Positions 52,401 through 60,535 of a DNA stretch of 64,000 bases are shown here, piece after piece. The translations under genes were made by a program, and so were the position numbers. Source of the stretch: RGIG4576 sp964613095 (GTDB lineage: Bacteria; Bacteroidota; Bacteroidia; Bacteroidales; Muribaculaceae); assembly GCA_964613095.1 (NCBI GenBank), contig CAZTFX010000004.1:1-64000 (forward strand). Direction: 5' to 3'. The notes under the pieces are model-generated. The model was not told the DNA's origin, ran no database searches, and saw nothing but the letters and a program-made list of their open reading frames with translations. Within the stretch, counting starts at the first letter, position 1; every line of letters starts with the position of its first letter.

Positions 52401-55400
52401 TCGTTCCTGCATTTTTGTATCACCTACAATACTTGCACGAAGAGTTTCATCTGATTCATTTGCAACTTGTGTCGAAGATTGTTGGGCAGTATTATTTGTG
52501 GCACTGATTGGTTCCGTAACAAGTGATTGTTGTGCCGGTTTTAAATCTTTTCCTGTCCAAAAGTTTTTACCATTTACCTTAGCTGCAATACCATTCATGA
52601 CTCCCCCCATAGCTGCACCGCTTACGATCCCTACTGCATACTGATCGAATGTCATGAATGGGTCTCCAAAATATAAAGAATTACCACCACTAAGAATAGG
52701 CATTGATACAGCAGTACTTACGGCACCACTTGCCGCACCAGCCAAGAATCCCCCGGCTCCGAGTACAGTCGCCGATCCTCCTGCCAAACCAAACGCCCAT
52801 GCTCCGGTTACTGCACTTACGCCACCGGCTAATGCTCCGATGCCAAACGCGGCAAAGCCATCGCCCCAACTGTGCAGTTGGCCTGCCAAACCTTTTGCCA
52901 CGACATTGGCAATTCCTCCAATTACGGCTCCGATTGCCAATTCCAAAAAGAATTCGCCGGATTGATCGGTATAGCGGAAGGGATTGTTCATCGCGTAGGT
53001 GTAGCGATTGAAGTTTTGGGACAGGTCGGGTGCTTGAACGAATGGGTCGGGTGACAGGAAGCGTCCCAATACAGGATCGTACATGCGGGCGTTCATGTTG
53101 ATAAGTCCGTGCCATGTCAAGTGTTCATGTCCGGTATATCCTCGCCCTATCATCAATGCCGGTTCGTTGCCCGGTGTATATATGGAATTAAGCAAAGGAT
53201 TACGCAAGCGTCCCCAAGGGTCATAGCTCAGTTCCTGCTCGACATCGCCAACGTCGTCGGTTATATGTGTTATGCTTCCCAAATAATCACGATGAATAAA
53301 ATGCAAACTTTCTCCTGTGTTATCCTTTATAAGTACTGCCGGAGCTGTGTAATAATCACCGCCTAAATACAATCTCTCCGTAACATTATCTGTAGTATCC
53401 ACAACCATTTCATAACAACTACCTAAGTAATAATTTTCAATACTACCTACAGTTTGTTTCCATATCGACATTTTCACTCTTTCATAATCACTATTATAAG
53501 TAAACTGAGTGAAATAATCTCCTTCGGATATATATTGAGTACGATTAAATGATGTGTATGCTATATTTTGGGTGTTTTGTGATATTGTCGTTCCGGATAG
53601 GCTTACATCGGTTATTGCATAGGGCTTGTCTGTATTGTTATATTCAAAAGTACCTACATCTGCTTTTTCTATAATATTTCCTTTTACATCATAATGTATA
53701 TAGCCGGAAAATCCGCCTGCCAAACGGTTAAGATTGTCATAATAATACTCTTCTACCAAAGTTGTTGGTCTTGTGTTTCGTTGTTCCAGATTTCCCGTTA
53801 GTGGATTAAACTGATACGATTCTCTCTTGATAATATTACCTAAATAGTTTCGTGCAATTCGACTTGCTGGCAACCCATATTGAGTATATGTATATTCTCG
53901 TTTACCCGCAACTGTTTCAATCATTGTTGGTAATCCGAACTCATTTTCAGCTCTTAAGACATAAATAGGAGAACTATTATTATAAAAAATCTGTGTCAAA
54001 TGACCATTGGAATAATGATATGACTCTGTTGCCAATTCACCATTAAAAGACCGACTTCTTACTGTGGATAAATTTCCTTCCGAATAAGTATAATTCTTTT
54101 TTAAGAATAATTCTCTATCATCATCTTGGTCTTCATATCCTTCGATAGCTTCTTCTAATCTACCATATTCATCGTATAGAAAAAATTTATATGTCCCATT
54201 ATCGGAATCAACAATAGAAAGTTCATTATAATCATTGTAAAGATATAATGTTTCCATTTCTCTAATAGTAGATTTTATTAATCTGTTATAGTCGTCATAT
54301 TCATAGACGGTGCTGTCGCCTCGTGCATTTACTTCCTTTGATACATTGCCTGCAGTGTCATAGTGGTATGTAGTCAAGCCATGACTTGGGTCATTGATTG
54401 AAGTACGACGGCGATATTCGTCATATCCGAATGTGATTGTCACATCTCCGGGTGCTACAATCGACGAGGGTTGACCGTCGACCCACAAATTATATGTAAC
54501 AGTGCCGGCAGCGTCTTCCACCGTTATAAGGTTACCATGTGAATCGTAATCGCGAGTTATGCTCACTCCGTCTTCGACAGTAGTGACTTTAGTACCATTA
54601 TAGGCATAGGTCGTGGTGCGTCCCGACGCTTCGGTATAGGCGATAACTCTATCATGCTCGTCGTAAGTGTAAACATTCCATAGGCTTGCCGAGCCGGTCT
54701 TGTATGGTAGCGATTCTTTCTCTAATTTTCCTTTGCTGTTATAGACCTTATCTACATAAATAATCGAGCCATCGAATCGTACAGTTCCCCTGCGTACTTC
54801 TCGATTCAATGCGTCATAATATACTGTTTCGGCGGGTTGTCCTGTCTCCGATGTAGTGATGGAGTATAATTCTCCGTCACGGTCGGTACTCCAAGTATAT
54901 TTTATGGTCTTTTTAGTGCCATCGGGATAAACTGTCAAGGTGTCTCTGCCAAAAGAATCGTATGCGTAGGTCGTTACATTGTTGCGTTTGTCTTTAGAGG
55001 ATGATACTCGTCCTTTTTCATCAAAAAAATATTCTTTGGTAAGTCCCATCGGGTTGGTCTCTTTTATAAGCCTACCGTAAGAATCATAATTATAGGATGT
55101 AAGATGTGACACACTTGATGAATAGGGCGTTACATTTTTTGAAAGGGTATTTCCGCAACTGTCGTACATGAAAACGGTGATGTCAGTTTGATTTTCGCCG
55201 ATATAATGAATCTTCACATTGGGGTAGCCATTGGAGCCTGCCGGAATGAATATTCGTTCTTGGTGGGTTTCTCCTTCTTTATGACGTTTAGAGAGTTGTT
55301 CTGCCAAGTTGCCCAACAAATAGCCGTCGCCAACGGTAGTGTTATGGTTGTAAGTGTTGGTCTTGTTTGCCGCCGAACCATCCGGGAAATAGGTTGATAC

Positions 55401-58244
55401 GTAAGTGGGATAGCCATAATCATCATTGTCTATCATTGTGGGTTGTGATGTCCCTTTCAGCAAGTCTTCTTCTATTTTACTGTCTAAGACTATTCTTAGT
55501 GTTCCGTTTGCTCGTCGGGAAACGGTATAATTATATGTATTTCGGCTCTCAGGTGTAACAACTTTTATTAAATTGCCATATTGATATGGAGCATAAGTGA
55601 ATACTTTTGTTCGGTTGTGATTATCGACGCTTGTTATGATCTCAAAGCCACAGAAGCCAAGACCTTGGCGGTGAAAAACGGCATTTTGATAAGTGTAATT
55701 AACCATTTCTACCGAACTTCCATTGACAAATGTCTCGGTAGAAGCCAATACGCATAAAGGCTCCTGTATATTTACGTATGGAAATACGGCTCCACTTCCT
55801 TTGGTGTAAAATCCCGATTCGGTGCTTGTCGCATCTATTTTACGATATATATTGCGTTCAACCACACCCAAACTGTTTGCCATTCCGGTAATAAGAGACT
55901 CTTTATTATAATCATGATTGGCGGAATAACATTTGGCTTTACTATCTCTAAATGCAACAACTTGAGTAAATAGATTATGTGTATTAACATTTGTGGGAAG
56001 CATTACCGAAAATTCTTCAGGAAAACCATAATAACCGTTTTCCACTCCGAATTTGTTGTTTTTGACAAAATACACATAAAATCCGTATTTGCCGTATTTT
56101 AAAATGTCACTTATTCCGTCATTGTTTACATCTTGCGTTATATATCCACACTCATCGTTGTCCTCATAGTCTATGGCAGTAAAACGATAAGATTGAAATT
56201 GTCCGTCACCTTTGGAATTCAGCATGGTCCAATATTTATCGGTAGCGGAGCCTGCCGGTGGAGATAACAGCATATCAATAAGACCATCACCGTTAAATTC
56301 ACCAAACAATAGTTCTCGGTTTTGCAAAACGCTGTTTGATAACAATGTAGTTCCCACTTTTTGTCTCATCTTGATTGATGAACCCGATGTATCAAAATAA
56401 TACATTGTTATATTATAATCATTGATATGGCAAACATCGGTTTTGCCGTCTCCATCATAGTCCAGAACAAACAGTTTATCGGTATTGAGCTTTGCTGTTT
56501 CTACATCGGTGGAATCACTGCCTATCCATAGAAATTCCACATCGTAATCGAATACATGATTCTCATAGAGTGTTTTTCCATTAACAATATCAAATATGTA
56601 CACTTTTGATGGTAGTGATGTATCTCCAAACGGTTCGTTTGCCGACACTGCCATGATTTCTTGTTTTCCATCGCCGTTGAAATCACCTACATGATAAAAT
56701 TTGGGTTGAATACTCAATTTCCCGTTTCCTCCGTTATATACCGTTGAAAGTGTGTAACTTCGATTATATACTTCCAATGGAGTGGAAAATATTCCTACTT
56801 TATATGCTTTAAATGTTATTTGGTCTTTCCCGTTTACTACACTGTTGTTTACTTTTATGAGATATTCTTGTTGGGTTCCGTCTAAATCGGCTGTCAATAA
56901 GTCTATAAATCCTGTTTCGGTTGTTATTTCTTGTCCTGCTTGTGTGATAGATTTTCCTATACCACTGTAAATAAATATTTTCTCATCACCTTCATAGTAA
57001 TTATTGAAATAACGGTATTCTATATCGTTATAGTCTCCTGCTGCTCCAAGTATTTTTGTATATGTGGGATAATTCGGGTACACTGCCAATCCGTCATCTC
57101 CCGCATCATAATTGAACTTACCGCGTGTATATTTTATTTCATCACGTTCGGTAAATGGGTAGTAGCCAGACAGTATCGTTTGATTTGTTTCAAATATTGT
57201 CTTGCCGATACGTGTATCATAATAAAAACATATTGGATTAAAAGATTCATTTCCTGCAGTATAATCGATTTGTGAAACAACAGAAAAATTATTTTGTGTG
57301 GTGTGAGTAAGTGTATAGGTATTCAGTATATCTGTTCCCAATTTGCATGATATGCTTTTCAGTAAATTGGTATTGGAGATATTCAATCCTCCTCTGAATA
57401 AACAGATAGGGTCAGGACGATCTGTTGAATATTCAAATGTTACGGAAACGCCGTTATAGGAAATCTCGGAAAGTGTGTAATTGTTGTTTGCTGAAGTATA
57501 GGTATAATTTATGGTATTTCCTTTTATATCCGAAAGTGATACAAGAGGATAGATCAAGTGATTTTCCGTATTGGAAGAATACCCGAAGACTCCTTTTTTT
57601 CCATCAGGATAGTAAACCTCAAAATAGGTTATGGCACCACCTTTTTTATAACCCTTAACTTTGATGTTTCCTCTTTCGCTTTCATAGATATTATAACCGC
57701 TTTCTTCACTTAGCGTAATCAATCTGTTCCCATCCAACATGAATACATCGGTAGTATTCATGGCTATCCCCGATACAAAACTGTCATTTACAATATTTCT
57801 CACTCCACGAGATATTGCCGGGACTCCCGTCAAAGACCATCCTACGCCTACTACTCCGTTCTCTCCTTGACTGTTATAAGACAATGAAAGAGTGGGAGTC
57901 ATTCCATTCATGCCGGGATATAAATCAATCGGTATTTCATACGTTTTTGCTCCTGTTGGAGATGTTCCGGACTTTATTGGTATTTGTCCTATACTTTTAT
58001 TTAAGTCCAAAGATACCGATGTAGGTGTTTCACTATATTCAGCCGAACTGACAACCGGAACATTGCAACTTGCAACATGTTCGGATATCTGTGTACTATC
58101 AAGATATACAGGATATATGCGAGGATAGCGAACGGAGAGTATTGAATCTATTGTCAAACTGTCCATTACCTCTTGAGCCGACATATTTAAGAAACATGAC
58201 AGACACACCAATAATGAAACTATCTGCAATAGACGTTTTTTCAT
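52101..58244 (-). CDS. SpvB/RHS polymorphic toxin with GIY-YIG-like nuclease tip
   Basis: A 2047-residue secreted toxin. Order: signal peptide (to about MSAQE, residue 25); SpvB-type N-terminal domain (about 90-300; YEIPIDLYPGMNGMTPTLS, VGWSLTG); VCBS/FG-GAP calcium-binding-like repeats (about 500-780; GDFNGDGKQEI, LDYDGDGKTDV, GEFNGDGLIDM, DVNNDGISDI); many YD repeats (about 1000-1650; YDSYGRLIKE, YDSFGRDTLT); the RHS core (MYDPVLGRFLSPDPF near residue 1720, then NPFRYTDQSG); a Gly/Ala-rich hydrophobic stretch (about 1760-1870); and the tip (about 1945-2047). The tip shows YSLYIGL, RYVGITKR, Arg/His in IRFAEHL, Glu in EARIWEQRYI and YNKI, the order of a GIY-YIG (URI) nuclease. It should cleave nucleic acid in rival cells. 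Four bases before it lies a small T9SS-tail gene. Confidence 0.88.
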   Translation of the reverse strand: MKKRLLQIVSLLVCLSCFLNMSAQEVMDSLTIDSILSVRYPRIYPVYLDSTQISEHVASCNVPVVSSAEYSETPTSVSLDLNKSIGQIPIKSGTSPTGAKTYEIPIDLYPGMNGMTPTLSLSYNSQGENGVVGVGWSLTGVPAISRGVRNIVNDSFVSGIAMNTTDVFMLDGNRLITLSEESGYNIYESERGNIKVKGYKKGGAITYFEVYYPDGKKGVFGYSSNTENHLIYPLVSLSDIKGNTINYTYTSANNNYTLSEISYNGVSVTFEYSTDRPDPICLFRGGLNISNTNLLKSISCKLGTDILNTYTLTHTTQNNFSVVSQIDYTAGNESFNPICFYYDTRIGKTIFETNQTILSGYYPFTERDEIKYTRGKFNYDAGDDGLAVYPNYPTYTKILGAAGDYNDIEYRYFNNYYEGDEKIFIYSGIGKSITQAGQEITTETGFIDLLTADLDGTQQEYLIKVNNSVVNGKDQITFKAYKVGIFSTPLEVYNRSYTLSTVYNGGNGKLSIQPKFYHVGDFNGDGKQEIMAVSANEPFGDTSLPSKVYIFDIVNGKTLYENHVFDYDVEFLWIGSDSTDVETAKLNTDKLFVLDYDGDGKTDVCHINDYNITMYYFDTSGSSIKMRQKVGTTLLSNSVLQNRELLFGEFNGDGLIDMLLSPPAGSATDKYWTMLNSKGDGQFQSYRFTAIDYEDNDECGYITQDVNNDGISDILKYGKYGFYVYFVKNNKFGVENGYYGFPEEFSVMLPTNVNTHNLFTQVVAFRDSKAKCYSANHDYNKESLITGMANSLGVVERNIYRKIDATSTESGFYTKGSGAVFPYVNIQEPLCVLASTETFVNGSSVEMVNYTYQNAVFHRQGLGFCGFEIITSVDNHNRTKVFTYAPYQYGNLIKVVTPESRNTYNYTVSRRANGTLRIVLDSKIEEDLLKGTSQPTMIDNDDYGYPTYVSTYFPDGSAANKTNTYNHNTTVGDGYLLGNLAEQLSKRHKEGETHQERIFIPAGSNGYPNVKIHYIGENQTDITVFMYDSCGNTLSKNVTPYSSSVSHLTSYNYDSYGRLIKETNPMGLTKEYFFDEKGRVSSSKDKRNNVTTYAYDSFGRDTLTVYPDGTKKTIKYTWSTDRDGELYSITTSETGQPAETVYYDALNREVRRGTVRFDGSIIYVDKVYNSKGKLEKESLPYKTGSASLWNVYTYDEHDRVIAYTEASGRTTTYAYNGTKVTTVEDGVSITRDYDSHGNLITVEDAAGTVTYNLWVDGQPSSIVAPGDVTITFGYDEYRRRTSINDPSHGLTTYHYDTAGNVSKEVNARGDSTVYEYDDYNRLIKSTIREMETLYLYNDYNELSIVDSDNGTYKFFLYDEYGRLEEAIEGYEDQDDDRELFLKKNYTYSEGNLSTVRSRSFNGELATESYHYSNGHLTQIFYNNSSPIYVLRAENEFGLPTMIETVAGKREYTYTQYGLPASRIARNYLGNIIKRESYQFNPLTGNLEQRNTRPTTLVEEYYYDNLNRLAGGFSGYIHYDVKGNIIEKADVGTFEYNNTDKPYAITDVSLSGTTISQNTQNIAYTSFNRTQYISEGDYFTQFTYNSDYERVKMSIWKQTVGSIENYYLGSCYEMVVDTTDNVTERLYLGGDYYTAPAVLIKDNTGESLHFIHRDYLGSITHITDDVGDVEQELSYDPWGRLRNPLLNSIYTPGNEPALMIGRGYTGHEHLTWHGLINMNARMYDPVLGRFLSPDPFVQAPDLSQNFNRYTYAMNNPFRYTDQSGEFFLELAIGAVIGGIANVVAKGLAGQLHSWGDGFAAFGIGALAGGVSAVTGAWAFGLAGGSATVLGAGGFLAGAASGAVSTAVSMPILSGGNSLYFGDPFMTFDQYAVGIVSGAAMGGVMNGIAAKVNGKNFWTGKDLKPAQQSLVTEPISATNNTAQQSSTQVANESDETLRASIVGDTKMQERNYSLYIGLDEDDVTVRYVGITKRDPNIRFAEHLRSGTERANFKYFIEMENLTRIEARIWEQRYINMFGFKSQGGYLYNKINSINKRCWNDLKIIKFDIK

Positions 58245-58247
58245 GAT

Positions 58248-58658
58248 TTATTTCTTAATAATTTTCCAAACCGATTTACTATTGTTCAACTCTATGTTGA
58301 GCAAATATATACCATTCGATTCACCGCTCAAATCTATTTCGGTAGTCGATGAATTAACAGAAATTTCCTGTATTAGCGAGCCTTTTAATGAATATAAGGT
58401 AAAGATACATTTATCAGTAGTTTCCCATCCCGATATCTCGGTTTTCAGTATTCCGTCTGTAGGATTCGGGTATATTTTGATTTGTTTTTCCGATAATGTT
58501 TCGCTTAATGGCTTTTCGGTGTTTTCGATTGAACGAGACAGCACAATTTCACGTTTTATGCGGTTACCCGCCACGTCATAACTATAATTTACAACCACTT
58601 GTGACTGCAAAATAAATACAACTATGATTAATAATGTGAGTTTTGTTAAGTTTTTCAT
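58248..58658 (-). CDS. Small secreted protein: YD-repeat piece plus T9SS sorting tail
   Basis: A 136-residue protein. Residues 1-22 are a signal-peptide-like helix. Residues 24-36 (NYSYDVAGNRIKR) look like a single RHS/YD repeat unit. Residues 60-136 form a T9SS type A sorting domain (IKIYPNPTDGI, then SNGIYLLNIEL and a Lys-rich end KIIKK). No other domain is present, so the protein is mostly a sorting tail. It ends three bases before the start of the giant RHS toxin, so the two are certainly co-transcribed. It could be an adaptor that brings the tail-less toxin to T9SS. Alternatively it is a remnant of a larger RHS gene. Confidence 0.8.
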   Translation of the reverse strand: MKNLTKLTLLIIVVFILQSQVVVNYSYDVAGNRIKREIVLSRSIENTEKPLSETLSEKQIKIYPNPTDGILKTEISGWETTDKCIFTLYSLKGSLIQEISVNSSTTEIDLSGESNGIYLLNIELNNSKSVWKIIKK

Positions 58659-58679
58659 GTTTTGAAGTTTTAAGAGTTG

Positions 58680-59318
58680 TTATTTTATGGGTTTAGCGGG
58701 GATACCGCAGTAGGTGCCGGATTGTGTTATGTCGTGGATTACGACAGAACCTGCTCCTATTATGGAATCTTTGGCTATATGTATAACATTGGCTATTGTT
58801 GCGTGACTGCCTATGAATGTGTCGTTTTCTATGGTTGAAGCTCCGTTTATGATTGCTCCTGTTGAGACATGTACGAAATTACCTACTTTGCAATCGTGTT
58901 CCACTATGGCACCTGTGTTTATAATGGTGTTTTCGCCTATTGAGGAGTCGGAATTTATCACGGTATTGTGCATTATAACTGTTCCTTGACCGATGTTGAC
59001 TCCTGCGGCAATATGTGCGGTATCGGCTATTATAGGCGTAGCAAGTTTTCCTCCTGCTTGAATTATTTTTTCGGCTAATTTATGGCGTATGACAGATGTC
59101 TTTATCTGTCCTACGGTAATAATAAATTCTACATTGTTGCAAACGAAGTCGGACAAGTTATCGTCGTTACCGATAACAGGGATATCTAAAACGGAGGAAC
59201 CTGTGGGTAATGCATTATCAATAATACCCAAAATGGAACGTCCAGCCGATATTGCCACATCAATAACAGCTTTGCAATGTCCGCCTCCTCCAACAAGTAT
59301 CAATTTTTTCTCTCCCAT
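58680..59318 (-). CDS. NeuD/PglD-like sugar O/N-acyltransferase
   Basis: A 212-residue protein with a PglD-type N-terminal domain (LILVGGGGHCKAVIDVAI, about 1-75) and a left-handed beta-helix of hexapeptide repeats (IAAGVNIGQGTVI, SIGENTIINTGAIVEHDCKVG, IGAGSVVIHDI). The His of EHDCKVG is the usual catalytic base. Homologues acetylate either a UDP-4-amino-sugar (PglD, LegH-like role) or sialic acid (NeuD). With LegB upstream, the first is more likely. It lies 112 bp after legB and 21 bp before the small T9SS-tail gene. Confidence 0.88.
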   Translation of the reverse strand: MGEKKLILVGGGGHCKAVIDVAISAGRSILGIIDNALPTGSSVLDIPVIGNDDNLSDFVCNNVEFIITVGQIKTSVIRHKLAEKIIQAGGKLATPIIADTAHIAAGVNIGQGTVIMHNTVINSDSSIGENTIINTGAIVEHDCKVGNFVHVSTGAIINGASTIENDTFIGSHATIANVIHIAKDSIIGAGSVVIHDITQSGTYCGIPAKPIK

Positions 59319-59339
59319 AATTCCTCCTTTCTAACTGAG

Positions 59340-59392
59340 GTAAGTCTCGCTACCGTGCGCCAGCCTATGGCTGACACGCACTGCTCGCTTAC
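59340..59392. repeat. GC-rich nested palindrome between legB and the neuD-like gene
   Basis: An imperfect long hairpin: GTAAG/CTTAC at the ends, TGCG/CGCA inside, CAGCC/GGCTG around a 3-base loop. Next to it (59398-59413) ATTTTGC-AA-GCAAAAT forms a second perfect hairpin, then three ATTCC-containing units. It is unlike the surrounding AT-rich spacers and resembles REP/MITE-type extragenic elements. Confidence 0.5.
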
Positions 59393-59430
59393 ACTCGATT
59401 TTGCAAGCAAAATTCCTAATTCCAAATTCC

Positions 59431-60408
59431 TCACTTATTATACATGTTTGCCTTATATTTGGCTAGGTTTTCTTTCTTAGAGAACCATTCGATAGTTTCG
59501 GTCAAACCTTGTTCTATGCTGTATTGTGGTCGCCAATCGGTAAGTGTGGTAATTTTGGTGTTATCGCCCCATAGACGGAATACTTCCGATTTGGAAGGGC
59601 GTATCCGGTCAGGGTCTTGTACCCAATTCACATCGGCATTCATCAGGTGTGCGATGGTTTTAAGTGTATTTTCCATCGATATTTCCGAATTTGTGGCGAT
59701 GTTGATTTCCTGTCCTTCAATACCGGGAGCTTTGGCAAGAGCCAAAAATCCGCGGCACGTATCTTTTACATAGTTGAAATCGCGAGTAGGAGTGAGGTCT
59801 CCCACTTTTATTTCTCGTATTCCGTTAGCAATTTGTGTGATAATGGTAGGAATGATGGCACGAGCCGACTGACGCGGTCCGTAAGTGTTGAATGGGCGTG
59901 CAATAACTACAGGAAGATTAAATGCGTTATAGAAGCTCATGGCTATGGCATCGGCACCTATCTTTGTTGCCGAATAAGGTGATTGTGGTTGACGAGGGTG
60001 TTTTTCGTCAATAGGTACATATTGTGCTGTTCCATAAACTTCGCTGGTAGAAGTTACGATAACACGTTCTACATCCAAATCGCGTGCAGCTTGGCAAATG
60101 TTAAGAGTTCCTTTTATGTTTGTATCTACATAGCTGTCGGGAGCTACATAACTATAAGGAATTGCAATTAGAGCTGCGAGGTGTAAAACGGTGTCACAGC
60201 CTTTCATGATTTCACGACAATAATTAGGGTCACGTACATCACCACATACAATTTCCAAATTTGGATGATGAATGTCTTCCAACCATCCCCAATAATTGAA
60301 CGAATTATAAACACTTAAAGCGCGTACATTATATCCTTCGTTAAGCAACAGTTCCACAAGATGTGAGCCTATGAAACCGTCGGCTCCAGTAACCAATACG
60401 TTTTTCAT
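59431..60408 (-). CDS. legB: NAD-dependent 4,6-dehydratase LegB
   Basis: A 325-residue extended short-chain dehydrogenase that removes water from a nucleotide-activated GlcNAc to give the 4-keto-6-deoxy sugar, the first committed step towards legionaminic acid. The Rossmann motif is VTGADGFIGSHLVELL; SVYNSFNYWGWLEDI and LIAIPYSYVAPDSYVDTN match LegB as I know it from Campylobacter. Catalytic residues are in STSEVYGTA and PYSATKIGAD (YxxxK); ARPFNTYGPRQSARAIIP follows. It is the first gene of the eight-gene array. The LegC aminotransferase expected to act next is not in the window. Confidence 0.9.
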   Translation of the reverse strand: MKNVLVTGADGFIGSHLVELLLNEGYNVRALSVYNSFNYWGWLEDIHHPNLEIVCGDVRDPNYCREIMKGCDTVLHLAALIAIPYSYVAPDSYVDTNIKGTLNICQAARDLDVERVIVTSTSEVYGTAQYVPIDEKHPRQPQSPYSATKIGADAIAMSFYNAFNLPVVIARPFNTYGPRQSARAIIPTIITQIANGIREIKVGDLTPTRDFNYVKDTCRGFLALAKAPGIEGQEINIATNSEISMENTLKTIAHLMNADVNWVQDPDRIRPSKSEVFRLWGDNTKITTLTDWRPQYSIEQGLTETIEWFSKKENLAKYKANMYNK

Positions 60409-60427
60409 ATTTTATGTCTAATTTCCA

Positions 60428-60435
60428 CAAAAATA
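60428..60435 (-). promoter_or_regulatory. -7 promoter element for the legB array
   Basis: Minus-strand TATTTTTG fits TAnnTTTG about 20 bases before the legB ATG; the -33 region is only T-rich. It is the only good candidate I see for a promoter serving legB through the toxin genes. Confidence 0.5.
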
Positions 60436-60535
60436 GTTATTCTTTTCGATATAAATATACTATGTTGCTGAAAAACGTTTAGCTGAAGGTTCTTTTATGT
60501 TGAATAATTGAGGTTTATTCTTATTAAGCCGGTGA

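Noticed and set aside
52654..53366. Open frames opposite and alongside the hydrophobic part of the RHS gene
   Set aside because: They are Pro/Ala- or Arg-rich shadows of the Gly/Ala-rich coding region, not genes; no hidden aminotransferase is present there.
51310..58658. Classical transposon or integron carrying the RHS module
   Set aside because: I found no transposase, integrase or terminal inverted repeats at the module edges; recombination between conserved flanks is a simpler explanation.
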